Of a stretch of DNA of 52,735 nt, positions 24,552-34,124 are shown piece after piece; positions within the stretch are counted from its first letter, which is position 1; the number at the start of each line of letters is the position of its first letter. The notes under the pieces are model-generated. The model ran no database searches, was not told the origin of the DNA, and worked only from the letters and a program-made list of their open reading frames with translations. This DNA comes from Acidimicrobiales bacterium (GTDB lineage: Bacteria; Actinomycetota; Acidimicrobiia; Acidimicrobiales; MedAcidi-G1), in assembly GCA_016845305.1 (NCBI GenBank), contig JAERSW010000001.1, positions 1-52,735 on the forward strand, written 5' to 3'. The translations under genes were made by a program, and so were the position numbers.

Positions 24552-27500
24552 GTCCGAGCCACCCATGCGACGACGTGGAGGTCGTCGCTGTTGATGGGCG
24601 GGAGCGGTTCTGGCTCCACCGGCGGCTCGAGCCCGTGCCGCTGAGCCACGACCTCCAGCGCACGAACCTGATCGGCAGGGTTCTCGGATGCTCCGAGAGC
24701 TATCCGAATGTCCTTGAGGACCCGATGGTCGTGCGGCGCTCGGTAGCTCTTGACGAGATTGTCGGCGACTCGCCGGTCCAGCACTCGTTCTCCGTGCTCA
24801 CGGACTAGGTCTGCAGCCCGTCGTGCAGCGAGCGGCAGCTCCGCTCGGACATCACCCTCGCTGTTCCACTGTTCAACGAGGTGGCCCCGGGCAAGGTCCC
24901 ACGCCCTAAAGGCCCGATCGAGCAGCCCGTCGTCTAGATCCCTCGGAGCCGGGGCCATAGTCGACGGTCCAGCCCGTTCGACTGTCGGCTCCTTCGGTGG
25001 CTGTGCCAGTCCGAGGCACCCATACACGGCCGTTCCGACGACCGCCTCGCCATCCTCACCGGTAGTGACCGAGCAGAACCGGGGACGTGGGTAGTCGCCC
25101 GCTCGAACACAGAACACGAAGCCTTCAGGGCCGTCTCCAGCGTCGACCACCGTCCCCGACCCGTAGGGCAGGGCCTTGATCTGCTCGGCAAGGTGGCTGT
25201 CTTCGAGTGCACGGCGAAGCATCTGGCGGTATTCCTCGCCGGAGAGCACGCCGAGCGGACCGTCCTCGTCGAAGAAGGTGGTGTCTCCGGCACGGACACG
25301 GTCGATGGCGGCCTTGGTGGTGTCGCCGTAGCTCACGTCTCCGGCGGCCACGCCGGGGAGGACCCTTCCGCCGCCGAATGTGGCGACGGCCTGCTTGAGC
25401 TTTCGGATCAGCCGGTCTTCGAGGCCGAGGAGGTCGTCGATCTGGTCGGCTGGGAAGAAACAGCGCATGTGAACCGTGTCGTGGAGGCAGCCGATGCGGT
25501 CGATTCGGCCGTGCCGTTGGACGAGTCGCATCGGGTTCCACGGCAGGTCGTAGTTCACGATGTGCCGTGCCTGCTGGAGGTTGACGCCTTCGGCGAGCAC
25601 GTCGGTGGCGATCACGATGTCGTACTGGTCCGGGTAGCCGTCTGGTGCCCCGGCGGTCTGTGGGGCGAATCCCCACATGGCGTCCTTCTGGGTGTCTTCC
25701 TTGCCCCGGGTCATGACGATCCGTCCCCGATAGTCGGCGAGTCGTGGATCGGTTTCGACTGTGGCGACGAGGTGGTCGTGGATCCATTGGACCGTGTCAG
25801 AGAAGTAGCTGAAGATCAGGACCTTGCGCCGGTTCTGGGTGTCGGCCTCGCCGATGCCGTCGGCGTTCGCCTCGGCGGCGACGACGGCGAGTTCGTCGAC
25901 GAGAGCGGCCAACTTCGGGTCGTCGCTCGGGGCGACCTTCTCGGCTTCTCCGGCGAAGAACAGGAAGAGGTCCCGGTCGGTCTCCAAGTCCCTGACCAGT
26001 GCGTCGGCGTCGTAGTCGGATGCCTCGTCCAACTCGCCGAAGTTTGAGTCGAGGAATGCGTCTACCTCTTCGACGTCGTCCGAGTCGGTGGCGAACCATT
26101 CCGTCAGGGCCGTCCCGGTTCCGACCTTGCCCTGATCCCTGATCAGCTCGATCAGCCCGTCGTGACCCGACGCCATCTTCCGACACGTGGAGGCAAACGC
26201 ATGGGCTGACGATTCGAAGCGCTTCAGGAGGCTGGACCGGTGGAGCTTCCCGAGATTGAGCTCGTGGTGGACGAGGTGCGACTGGTCGTGCCGGTACATC
26301 GACGGCTTGTACCGGGCCATGGCGAACACGCCCTCCGGTGGGGGTTCCCCCCAGTTGTAGGTGTACCCGTCGAGGGCGTGCTCGAGCTTGTGGAACAGCG
26401 TCGGGAAGGCCGCCGTGAGGTCGTAGTCGACACGGTCGACCTCGACGGCGGGGAAGACGATCTCTTCCTCGGTGCCGTCCGGGTGGCGGATCCGGTCGTG
26501 GGCGTAGTGGCGTTTCACGAACGGTCGTGTGCGGCGGACGCATACCGGGTCGATGATCTCGAATAGGTAGCTGGAGTCGAGCTGGTCGGGGTCTTCGGCG
26601 ACCGCTTCGTCGAACTTGGCTTTGATCGATGGGATTCCCTCGCCGAGCAGGGCGGCGTCGTTGCGGATGAAGAGCCGGAGGAGTTCGTAGACGTCTAAGA
26701 GGGTGTTGTTGACCGGGGTGGCCGTCAGCAGGACGAGGTCCTTCTGCGGCGTTCCGGCCAAGAGATTTCGCATGGCGTCGGCCTGCAGGGTTCCGGGGTT
26801 GCGGAGGTGGTGGGCCTCGTCGATCACGACCATCTTGTAGTGAGCCGGGTCGTGCAGCAGCTTGGTGGTCGCTGCCGATGGTTCGAGTTCCGGGTTGAGT
26901 CGGTGATCGCCGACGAGTTCCTGAAAGGAGAGACATTCGACAGCCAAGCCACGGTCGTGCAGGTACTTGTTCCATGTGCTGTCTCGGAGCGCCGCCGGGC
27001 AAATGACGACGACCCGTTGGAGCCGGTTCTTCACGGCCGGTTCGATGAGCGCTCCGGCCACGAATGTCTTGCCGAGTCCGACTTCGTCGGCGATCAGCAC
27101 GCCGCTGTGCCGGTCCAAGTACTGGGAGGCCCGGTAGACGCCAGCCTTCTGGAAGTCGGTCAGGTAATTGATCTCCTGCCCGTAGTAGGCCCGCTCGGCT
27201 TCGATCTCAACGCCGTACTGCTCCCACAACATCCGTAGGAAGACGAGCTTCGGTGGTTGCGCTTCGAACGCCGCCTCGTAGATCCCGGCAAGGTCGAAGT
27301 CCTCGGCCTCGCACCACAGGTCCTTGTACCAGTCGATGACATCACCGACGATGCCCGGCTCGTACCGGGCCAAGTTGAGCTCGAGGTTGGAGGCCAACCC
27401 GGCACCGGTGAAGTTCGACGACCCGGCCAGCACGCTCGGATCTCCGGCAGTGACGATGAACGCCTTGGCGTGGAGGAATCGGCTGGTGACCCGTCTGACG

Positions 27501-27910
27501 TCGACCCGGCCGCTTCGCAGCCAGTCGACGAGCCGCCGTGCATCTCGGTAGGCCTTGGGGCTGAACCCGGAATGGTCCCGATCCATCCGAAGGTTTCGGA
27601 GATGCCGATCGAGCGCTTCACGAAGGTTCTTGGCAGCGATCCTCTCCGGCGTCGCCGACCCGCCGAGCGGCCGGACCCGGTGTTCCGGAACGGTCGGCTC
27701 GGCACCGATCAGGAGCCGCACCGACCCGCACTGCTCGAGCTCGTCAGCGATCAGGGCAAACCCGGCCGGATTGAAGTAGGCGGTAGCTATCGACAGCTCG
27801 ACCGGATCAGCGAGGCTCGTGCGGAGGTGGCCGAGCCGTTCGTTGATAGCCGCAGCGGTCTGCTCCCCTGCCCGGTTCGTCGACCACTCAGGCTTCCCCA
27901 CAACGGTCAC
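24548..27910 (-). CDS. PLD-domain SNF2/RapA-type helicase
   Basis: A protein of about 1120 aa. Residues about 20-190 form a phospholipase D-like nuclease domain with the HxK and GSSN signature (FLHAKAFIVTAGDPSVLAGS; His147, Lys149). A superfamily 2 helicase follows: ADEVGLGKT (about 275-282), IDEAHHLRN (about 363-371), LLTATPVNN, and the C-terminal lobe ATDVLAEGVNLQQARHIVNY, then RHGRIDRIG. The C-terminal 250 residues are unassigned. Such proteins translocate on duplex DNA in phage-defence loci. I start at GTG 27910 because it overlaps the methyltransferase stop as GTGA; a GTG at 27919 is an alternative. DrmD and Mokosh proteins are the nearest functional comparisons, but not clear matches. 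Confidence 0.9.
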   Translation of the reverse strand: MTVVGKPEWSTNRAGEQTAAAINERLGHLRTSLADPVELSIATAYFNPAGFALIADELEQCGSVRLLIGAEPTVPEHRVRPLGGSATPERIAAKNLREALDRHLRNLRMDRDHSGFSPKAYRDARRLVDWLRSGRVDVRRVTSRFLHAKAFIVTAGDPSVLAGSSNFTGAGLASNLELNLARYEPGIVGDVIDWYKDLWCEAEDFDLAGIYEAAFEAQPPKLVFLRMLWEQYGVEIEAERAYYGQEINYLTDFQKAGVYRASQYLDRHSGVLIADEVGLGKTFVAGALIEPAVKNRLQRVVVICPAALRDSTWNKYLHDRGLAVECLSFQELVGDHRLNPELEPSAATTKLLHDPAHYKMVVIDEAHHLRNPGTLQADAMRNLLAGTPQKDLVLLTATPVNNTLLDVYELLRLFIRNDAALLGEGIPSIKAKFDEAVAEDPDQLDSSYLFEIIDPVCVRRTRPFVKRHYAHDRIRHPDGTEEEIVFPAVEVDRVDYDLTAAFPTLFHKLEHALDGYTYNWGEPPPEGVFAMARYKPSMYRHDQSHLVHHELNLGKLHRSSLLKRFESSAHAFASTCRKMASGHDGLIELIRDQGKVGTGTALTEWFATDSDDVEEVDAFLDSNFGELDEASDYDADALVRDLETDRDLFLFFAGEAEKVAPSDDPKLAALVDELAVVAAEANADGIGEADTQNRRKVLIFSYFSDTVQWIHDHLVATVETDPRLADYRGRIVMTRGKEDTQKDAMWGFAPQTAGAPDGYPDQYDIVIATDVLAEGVNLQQARHIVNYDLPWNPMRLVQRHGRIDRIGCLHDTVHMRCFFPADQIDDLLGLEDRLIRKLKQAVATFGGGRVLPGVAAGDVSYGDTTKAAIDRVRAGDTTFFDEDGPLGVLSGEEYRQMLRRALEDSHLAEQIKALPYGSGTVVDAGDGPEGFVFCVRAGDYPRPRFCSVTTGEDGEAVVGTAVYGCLGLAQPPKEPTVERAGPSTMAPAPRDLDDGLLDRAFRAWDLARGHLVEQWNSEGDVRAELPLAARRAADLVREHGERVLDRRVADNLVKSYRAPHDHRVLKDIRIALGASENPADQVRALEVVAQRHGLEPPVEPEPLPPINSDDLHVVAWVART

Positions 27911-30900
27911 GACGCCCACCGCTCGAAGTGCTCGAGGACGGCATCCAGTCGAGGCTGGTGATCCCAGCCCCTGTGAAACGTCTCGAAGATGACGGTCACG
28001 TCGTCGGCATCGAGGCCATAGGCGTGAGCGGCCAATGCGTCCAGTTCGTCAATCGACCGCTGTCTTTCTTCCGGTTCGGTGCAGCTCCCGACCGGCACGC
28101 CAACACCAGATGCCCAGTCAGCAAATCGACCGTCAACTGCCGCCAGCCTCCCCGCCACTTCCACGATCCGGTCCGAAACCCGGTCAGCAATCTCTTCAGG
28201 GAACGGAAGTCCCAAGAAAATGTGCAGGTTGACGTTCAGTTCCACGAATCGTCGGGCATACCAGTCGAAGACTCGGCTAGACATCACTCCAACGACTACG
28301 GCTTCGTCGGCTGCACCCCCGCTGACTTGGGCCAGATAGGGGGCCTTGTTCGTGGTTACCACCTCAGGTGGGAGCAACGCCGTGACCAAGGTCCGCTGAT
28401 TGGTGCGGTTGGTCACGTCTCTGAATGCGATCCGAGGCTTGCGGCATGGAAGCGTCAAGTAGTCGTCGATGAATGACCTCGAGAACATCCGCCAGACTGA
28501 GTTGGACCTCGTCGAGGCGGTTCGCCGCCTCGCCTGAAGAACCTCTGTGATGTAGTCCGGGTCGGCCCATGCATAGACCACCGGTGCGCCGTCACTTTCG
28601 TGTACCGACGGCTGCCACAGGTTGAACGACGCTCCTCCGTAGACAGGCCAGAAACCAGCGGTCGACGGCGGATCAAAAACCATATGTGGCCTGCCCTGCG
28701 TGGCATGCAAGTCACCCAAGACGGGTACGAACCTTGAACTCACAGGCGATTCATCGAATCGAGGATGCCGCCTCATCTTGAGGAACACCCGGCCAGCAGC
28801 CGATCCCGGGATAAGCGGAAAGGCCGCCCCGGTCGTCCACTGGAGGAGGCCGGACGCCGGGAGAATGACCGGATCCTCAGCGATCCCTGCCCGGTAGGAG
28901 GCGAGCGAGTCATACGGGCCACGGATGTCAACCTCGTCGTCAGGTTCGTCGGTCTTGCGGATCGAGACCAGCCCAATCGTGTACCGGTGTTCCATTCCGT
29001 CGAAGAGCCAGCCGCCCGTGTTCGTTCCGGTTGTGACTTCCATGAAATCCCCGGACTGGAGGACTCGGGTACGCCAGTCCGCCATGCCTGCGGCCCCGAG
29101 CGCCACCCGAGGCAGGACCACTCCGATGGTTCCTCGATCGGCGACCAACTGCAGGTACCGCCATGCGAACGCCTTGTAGAGGTCGGGGTCACCAGAGCCG
29201 AGGTCGGCCGGGCCCGAACGGAGAACCGACCGCATCCTCTCGGTCGAGGCGAGTTCCTCTTCGAACTCATGGGCAAGGTCGGGCCGTTCGGTTCTGAGGC
29301 GCTCGATTGCCTGATGCATCTCGTTGACCTTGAGCGATCGGAGGCCCGGGAAACGCAGACCCCACCATCCGTCAACGTCAGCCTTCACCTTCTCCCATGG
29401 TGGATTGCCGAGGATGCAGTCAAACCCCGGCCGGTCCCGGAGGAACACCTCTGGGAACGCCACCGGAAAGTGCAGCGGCTGGAGGTCGTCGATGACGCCA
29501 CGGACCTCGCCACCTTCTCGGATTCGGTCGGCGTCATCGAGGGCAGCCACGACGGTCATCAGGTCCACCGACGTCAACTGCGACCGGGCGACCACGAAGA
29601 GGTCGAGGATGGTGGCGAGAGGTGCCAGAACGTCCCGAGCCTCGATGGTGGCTTCCCGGGCGGCCTCGATGTCGTCGGTCGTGGCGTCGGCGACCGTGGC
29701 GAGCCGGACCATGGCGGGACCGGCCTTCTCGAGTAGGTCCGTGAGGTCCCCGATCCCCATGACGGGCGTCCCTGTCGGGCTGGTCTCCAGCAGCTCAACT
29801 GCCTCGACGAGGGTTCCTATCCCGGTGAGGGTGTTGCCGACGGTCAGGTTGTGGTCAAGGAATGTGAGGGGCAGGCCGGGCACGAACGTGTGGATCCAGA
29901 TGGACAGCCTCGCCAGTTCGGCGGAGATGGGGTTGAGGTCGACTCCGTAGATGCACCGTCGGGCGATGAGGCGTCGGATGAGGGCAACGTCTTCGATCGT
30001 CGACCCGACGAGAACGGCATGCTCGCTGCCGAGAGCGGATCGGAGCTGGTTGACGGCTGCTTCACGAAGTGTCGAGAGGGTCCGCTGCACTCCGGGGACT
30101 GGCCGGTCGGCGAGGAACGCTGAGAGGCGTGCCTCGATGTGGTCGACGGCAGCGACAAGGAAGTGCGCTGAGCCCATGGCGATGTCCACGCACCGGAAGT
30201 CGAAGAACTGGTCGGCAGCGGCCTTCTCGTCTCCGCTATCGAGGAGTGCCGTGATCCGGTCGAGATGGTCGTCGAGGGCCGGGTGCAGGGCGTTACGGAG
30301 CAGGTGGTCGACGGCGAATGGTTTGGTGAAGTAGCTGCCGGTGGACTTGCGTACCCCGGATCGGTTGTGGAAGTAGACGGTTCCTTCTTCGACCTCGACC
30401 GTGTCGTCGTCCCCGGCCGGGGCGTAGACCTCTCGTCCCTTCTCCTTGGTGACCGTCAGGTCGGCCGGTGCGATGCCGAGTTCGGATTCGAGGAGGCCTT
30501 CGTAGATGGTGCCGAACTCCCGTACCGAGAGCGAGGCGAAGTCCACGGGACCAGTCACGCCGTCCGGGCCTTCGTCCACGAGAAGGGCGTCGAGGACGGG
30601 ACCGAACTCGGCGTTGGTGAGGGTGAGCGCTGCGACAGCAGCACCACCGTCGGACGTGTCGTCGAAGAGGCCTCCTCCGTAGGGGGGCACGCCCCAGTCC
30701 CGGTTTCCGGACCGGACGGCGTCGACCAGTTGGTCGACTCCCTGCCAAAGGTCGCTGGCCGTGTCGTCGAAGCCGTCGGCGTCCCGTTGTGCCAAGTGCC
30801 GGGCCAACTGCTTGAGCGAGTGGGTCGTGTACCGGTCGTTGATCCGATACGGGAGGAGGCCCTTGTCTTCGCCGTAGGCGATGAACAGGAGCCGGAAGAG

Positions 30901-31971
30901 CACGAGCATGGTCTGCTCGTAAGCGAGGGCGAGGTCGTCGTCGCCGAGGGGCTGAGAGAGTCTCCGTCCGATGGCCTCGGCGAGTGCCGGGACGGCTTCG
31001 AAATAGACCCGTTCTCTGAGCCGTGATCCGAGGTCGGCGGCGTGGTCGGCCGACGCCTCGAGGATCTCGGTCAGAGTCCCGTCGTCGGCGAGCGCTGCAG
31101 CGCCGAAGACCAGCGGAAGGTAGCCGACGGTGTCGTCGGACAGCAGCGACAGGTCGAGTCCGAAGTTGGTCGACGCCCGACCCTTCCGACCAACCCCAAC
31201 CTCTGGGCGTGCCGAGTAGAGCCGGATGTGCGAGCCTCGGGTGAGGACCACCCAGTTGAGGTGCTCCCGGTCAGCCATGGCGAGAGCGTGCGAGACCGGG
31301 CTTGTGCCGCCGAAGCGGTCACTGTTGCCTTCGAACGTCTCGTCCTGTTCGAGGAAGACCGCTACCGCACGGCGAGAACCTTGGTCGGTGAGAACGGCGG
31401 TGAGGTCAGGTGCCGACTCGATGTCGAAGCCGAGGGCTTGAATGAGGTCCCGGTCCCGATACGAACGGATCGCCGCCCCTGTCGCCGTGGCCTTCCCCCA
31501 GTCGGGGCGCTGGCGCACGCCCGTAATGAGCTCGTGGGCGGCGAGGAGCCCGTCGTTGCGGACTCCGGGGATCTCGGACTCGACGTCGTCGAGGGCCGCC
31601 CAGAGGTACCGCTCGGCGGTCAACCAATCGGCCTTGCCGAGGGCTTCAGCGCAGACCGCCTCGGCGGCGGCCTTTCCAACTCCGACCCGGACGGGCGGCG
31701 TCTCGCCGCCCGGCCCGCAGACGCAGCATCGGTCGGCAGCCGGGCCGTAACGGACGATGAGGACGACCGGGTAGGCCTGTCTGCCCCAGAGTTCCTTCCA
31801 GACGGCCCGGATGTCGGTGATCCGGGGTTCGTCTGGGCAGGTCAGGACCCGGACCTGAACCTGACTGGTGCTGCTCAGGAAGTAACTGTCAATGGTCCAA
31901 TCTCCCGGTGCCTTTTCGGGCAGATTGGACCACGGCCGATCGTCGATCTCGCTAAGAAAAACCCCCACCAC
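27907..31971 (-). CDS. Large Eco57I/PglX-type adenine-specific DNA methyltransferase
   Basis: A protein of 1354 aa. The methyltransferase core has GSYFTKP (545-551), the AdoMet-binding motif VDIAMGSAHFL (595-605) and the catalytic motif NPPW (856-859), so it methylates adenine N6. The first 500 residues carry no recognisable domain, and the last 350 resemble the target-recognition and helical regions of type IIG/BREX PglX-like enzymes. I set the start at GTG 31971 because TACTGT lies exactly 6 nt upstream (leaderless). The open frame extends 83 codons further, but with Trp/Arg/Gly-rich, non-coding-like sequence. It heads the operon and would protect self DNA, or act jointly with the helicase. 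Confidence 0.9.
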   Translation of the reverse strand: MVGVFLSEIDDRPWSNLPEKAPGDWTIDSYFLSSTSQVQVRVLTCPDEPRITDIRAVWKELWGRQAYPVVLIVRYGPAADRCCVCGPGGETPPVRVGVGKAAAEAVCAEALGKADWLTAERYLWAALDDVESEIPGVRNDGLLAAHELITGVRQRPDWGKATATGAAIRSYRDRDLIQALGFDIESAPDLTAVLTDQGSRRAVAVFLEQDETFEGNSDRFGGTSPVSHALAMADREHLNWVVLTRGSHIRLYSARPEVGVGRKGRASTNFGLDLSLLSDDTVGYLPLVFGAAALADDGTLTEILEASADHAADLGSRLRERVYFEAVPALAEAIGRRLSQPLGDDDLALAYEQTMLVLFRLLFIAYGEDKGLLPYRINDRYTTHSLKQLARHLAQRDADGFDDTASDLWQGVDQLVDAVRSGNRDWGVPPYGGGLFDDTSDGGAAVAALTLTNAEFGPVLDALLVDEGPDGVTGPVDFASLSVREFGTIYEGLLESELGIAPADLTVTKEKGREVYAPAGDDDTVEVEEGTVYFHNRSGVRKSTGSYFTKPFAVDHLLRNALHPALDDHLDRITALLDSGDEKAAADQFFDFRCVDIAMGSAHFLVAAVDHIEARLSAFLADRPVPGVQRTLSTLREAAVNQLRSALGSEHAVLVGSTIEDVALIRRLIARRCIYGVDLNPISAELARLSIWIHTFVPGLPLTFLDHNLTVGNTLTGIGTLVEAVELLETSPTGTPVMGIGDLTDLLEKAGPAMVRLATVADATTDDIEAAREATIEARDVLAPLATILDLFVVARSQLTSVDLMTVVAALDDADRIREGGEVRGVIDDLQPLHFPVAFPEVFLRDRPGFDCILGNPPWEKVKADVDGWWGLRFPGLRSLKVNEMHQAIERLRTERPDLAHEFEEELASTERMRSVLRSGPADLGSGDPDLYKAFAWRYLQLVADRGTIGVVLPRVALGAAGMADWRTRVLQSGDFMEVTTGTNTGGWLFDGMEHRYTIGLVSIRKTDEPDDEVDIRGPYDSLASYRAGIAEDPVILPASGLLQWTTGAAFPLIPGSAAGRVFLKMRRHPRFDESPVSSRFVPVLGDLHATQGRPHMVFDPPSTAGFWPVYGGASFNLWQPSVHESDGAPVVYAWADPDYITEVLQARRRTASTRSNSVWRMFSRSFIDDYLTLPCRKPRIAFRDVTNRTNQRTLVTALLPPEVVTTNKAPYLAQVSGGAADEAVVVGVMSSRVFDWYARRFVELNVNLHIFLGLPFPEEIADRVSDRIVEVAGRLAAVDGRFADWASGVGVPVGSCTEPEERQRSIDELDALAAHAYGLDADDVTVIFETFHRGWDHQPRLDAVLEHFERWAS
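31893..31932. repeat. Long inverted repeat inside the 5' coding end of the methyltransferase
   Basis: Perfect 11-bp arms TGGTCCAATCT (31893-31903) and AGATTGGACCA (31922-31932), extended by CCCG/CGGG with one bulged base, give a stem of about 15 bp with a 9-nt loop. It starts about 39 nt into the reading frame. A protein-binding site or an mRNA structure limiting early translation are both possible. Confidence 0.5.
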
Positions 31972-31983
31972 GGGACGACAGTA
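31972..31983 (-). promoter_or_regulatory. Leaderless -10 box of the methyltransferase operon
   Basis: On the minus strand TACTGT (31983-31978) is followed by CGTCCC and then GTG (31971). The 6-nt spacing equals that of other leaderless genes in the window and decides the start codon. Confidence 0.5.
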
Positions 31984-32283
31984 CTTCTCTGCCGTGACGG
32001 GTGCCCGAGGAGTGTCACAGCAGCCTCGAGGCAGCAGCCAGTTCGTGCTGATGGCGAGCGGCGGCCCGTTGTTGTCTGGTTTCCACCTGCCATAGACACG
32101 GCCGTGGCCGCTTCGCCACCCACCGTGACCTCTCTGTGGCCAATGGCCACGGAGCGTGAGCCGACAGCGAGCCGACACGACTCGACTGGGAATCCACGTT
32201 GCTGGTGACGGCGAGTACACACATCTCGGGCAGGGGGATGAGGGGCCCCACGTGGGGGCCTACCGATTCCCGAGGAGATTCTC
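31984..32283. other. 300-bp control region between the defence-like operon and the xis-rep genes
   Basis: No gene is visible. It holds the palindrome GTGGCC-AAT-GGCCAC (32136-32150), two copies of GAGCCGACA exactly 11 bp apart (32158-32166 and 32169-32177), and the perfect 12-bp palindrome CCCCACGTGGGG (32246-32257), with GAGGAGA just before the xis GTG. The helical-turn-spaced repeats could be iterons of a replication origin, and the palindromes operators for the divergent units. Confidence 0.45.
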
Positions 32284-32472
32284 GTGGAGACCGACATCCC
32301 CCTGATCACCGCATCCGAGGCCGCTGAACGGCTTGGCTGCACCGAGAAGATGGTCCGCAAGATGGCCAACGACGGACGGCTCCCGTCGGTGAAGGTCGGA
32401 GCCCTTCTGCGGTTCCGACCTCTAGACATCGATGCGTTCGTGGCAACGAACCTTCGCCCAGCGGTCCGGTGA
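32284..32472 (+). CDS. Excisionase-family HTH DNA-binding protein
   Basis: A 62-aa protein that is almost entirely a MerR/Xis-type winged helix (LITASEAAERLGCTEKMVRK, then LPSVKVGALLRFRPLDIDAF). Proteins of this kind act as recombination directionality factors or repressors in actinobacterial integrative elements. The GTG start at 32284 follows a GAGGAGA ribosome binding site. The stop overlaps the ATG of the replication gene by 1 nt (TGATG), so both are made together, as in the rep-xis-int modules of AICEs. Confidence 0.8.
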   Translation: METDIPLITASEAAERLGCTEKMVRKMANDGRLPSVKVGALLRFRPLDIDAFVATNLRPAVR

Positions 32473-34124
32473 TGGGTTCACTCAGTGACGCCGAACTCTT
32501 CGTGCTGGCCGACCAGCTGGCCCTGCCACCTGACCGGCTGGTTCCGCCGAATGACTGGGAGGCCTCGGCTCCGTTCACCCCGTTGTTTCTCGACAGCGAC
32601 AACGACAAAGCGGGTTACGTCGACTCGCTGGTCGACGCATGGCTCTCGGGGCGGCCCTTCTGCTGCAACGTGCGGTCCGAAGTCGTGGTCGTCGACATCG
32701 ACCACAGCGACCAGCCTTACCTGCAGGACTTCAGGCAGCTGATCGATGAGTCCGGGTTTCCGGTCCTCGAAGTGGCATCGGGTGGGATGAACCGCCCCAA
32801 CCGGCACTTCTATCTCTGGGCCCCTGATGAATCCGCTCGGGACCCGCTCGTCCACCAGCTGAAGTCGATCCGCCGTCAGCCGGTCCGAGTCGGCAACGGC
32901 CAGAGGATTCGGCTACCCGGGGTCCGTCACCGCCAGATGCGACAACGGGCTCTCCCTGTGGACGACCAGCAGGCGAGGGCCTTCCTCAAGGCGGTCACTC
33001 CAAGTGTCGAGACCCTGTGGTCCCAAGCACGCCCGTCGACTCGGGAAGCTGCCGACGCCCAGCCACCAGAGGATCGAAGCAGCTGGGATCAGCACGTCAT
33101 CTTTCAGATGGTCCTCGATGGGCTTTCTGCCGGTCAGATCGTGTGCCTCGCCCTTCACGTGGGCGAGACGTTCTCGACTAAGGCTCGGGATCTTGCCAAA
33201 CAGAGCCCTCAGGGAGCGCTCCGCTATCTCCTCGGCAGTATCCGTAGCGCCGAGCGGCTCTATGCGAAGAGCTATTGGGGTGAAGCCCCGATGGCTCGGA
33301 CCCGAGCTGACGCCGACTGGATGCTGGGCGGCTTCGCCGCCGCTGTAGCGGCAGCGGATCCGGCGATGTTCGGCGGGATGCGGGACGCTCGGGTGCTGGC
33401 CGGTGTAGTCGACCTCTGTCGAGAGCAGTCGACATTCGAACGCCCGATGGGCGTTCGGTGTCTGGCTGATCGTGTCGGTGTCGGAACTGAGAGTGCGGTA
33501 CGTCGTCTCGGCCGACTGGTTGAGGGCGGCTGGATCTCCCGGACTGACGTCCGGGGTCCGGCATGTGGCTACCGGCTCGAAACCCGAAAGCTCTGGACAC
33601 TTCTAGGTACAACGGTTGGGGGGTGTGTCCCTAGGAGTGTTCCGCTTCCTCGGTTTTCCCGACCTCACCTCTTCTGTCACGGCTTCGGAAACGAGTCTGG
33701 ATGGAGGGCCTATCAGGCCCTCCAAGCTCTCGGCGGCGAGGCCGGTACGGGCCAGATTGCTGCTGAGGCCCACCTAAGGGCTGGCGACCTCGGTCTGGTG
33801 CTGAATCGTCTCTCAGACCTCGGCGTGGTTGAAAAGGTCCGACACGGCGTGTGGCGCCTCACAGGCGCCGATGTCGACCTCCTCGCCGAGCAATGGGGCG
33901 CAGACGTGGTTCTCAAGAATCGGCGACGTCGGATGGAGATGGAACAGATCGCCTACGGCCAGCTCCAGCTGGCTCGACTGGTCGAGTCCGGGCTGATCAC
34001 CGACGCCTCGGACCTTGTTGTCCGAAACTCGTGGTCAGCGACCGATTCGTGGACTGGAGAGGTCGTGCGCTTCGACGACCTTCGTCGAGGCGCCCAGCAG
34101 GGCGGCCGTGGAGGGGTTCAGTGA
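32472..34124 (+). CDS. Primase-like (AEP) replication protein
   Basis: A 550-aa protein. The N-terminal 200 residues have the archaeo-eukaryotic primase pattern: VVVVDIDHSD with Asp75 and Asp77 as metal ligands, and SGGMNRPNRHFYLW with His112. The C-terminal half contains winged-helix segments (VRCLADRVGVGTESAVRRLG; ALGGEAGTGQIAAEAHLRAG) that could bind the origin. No helicase domain follows, so host helicase would be needed. Rep proteins of this Prim-Pol type replace RepSA in some actinobacterial integrative elements. It is coupled at both ends (TGATG with xis, GTGA with the next gene). Confidence 0.7.
   Translation: MGSLSDAELFVLADQLALPPDRLVPPNDWEASAPFTPLFLDSDNDKAGYVDSLVDAWLSGRPFCCNVRSEVVVVDIDHSDQPYLQDFRQLIDESGFPVLEVASGGMNRPNRHFYLWAPDESARDPLVHQLKSIRRQPVRVGNGQRIRLPGVRHRQMRQRALPVDDQQARAFLKAVTPSVETLWSQARPSTREAADAQPPEDRSSWDQHVIFQMVLDGLSAGQIVCLALHVGETFSTKARDLAKQSPQGALRYLLGSIRSAERLYAKSYWGEAPMARTRADADWMLGGFAAAVAAADPAMFGGMRDARVLAGVVDLCREQSTFERPMGVRCLADRVGVGTESAVRRLGRLVEGGWISRTDVRGPACGYRLETRKLWTLLGTTVGGCVPRSVPLPRFSRPHLFCHGFGNESGWRAYQALQALGGEAGTGQIAAEAHLRAGDLGLVLNRLSDLGVVEKVRHGVWRLTGADVDLLAEQWGADVVLKNRRRRMEMEQIAYGQLQLARLVESGLITDASDLVVRNSWSATDSWTGEVVRFDDLRRGAQQGGRGGVQ

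Noticed and set aside
22489-31971. Labelling the operon DISARM or BREX
   Set aside because: drmA/drmB (DUF1998) and pglZ/brxC genes are absent, and the PLD domain is fused to the helicase rather than separate as drmC.
31972-32220. 83-codon upstream extension of the methyltransferase
   Set aside because: Its composition is Trp/Arg/Gly-rich and not coding-like. The leaderless box at 31978-31983 places the start at 31971, and the extension would cross the control palindromes.
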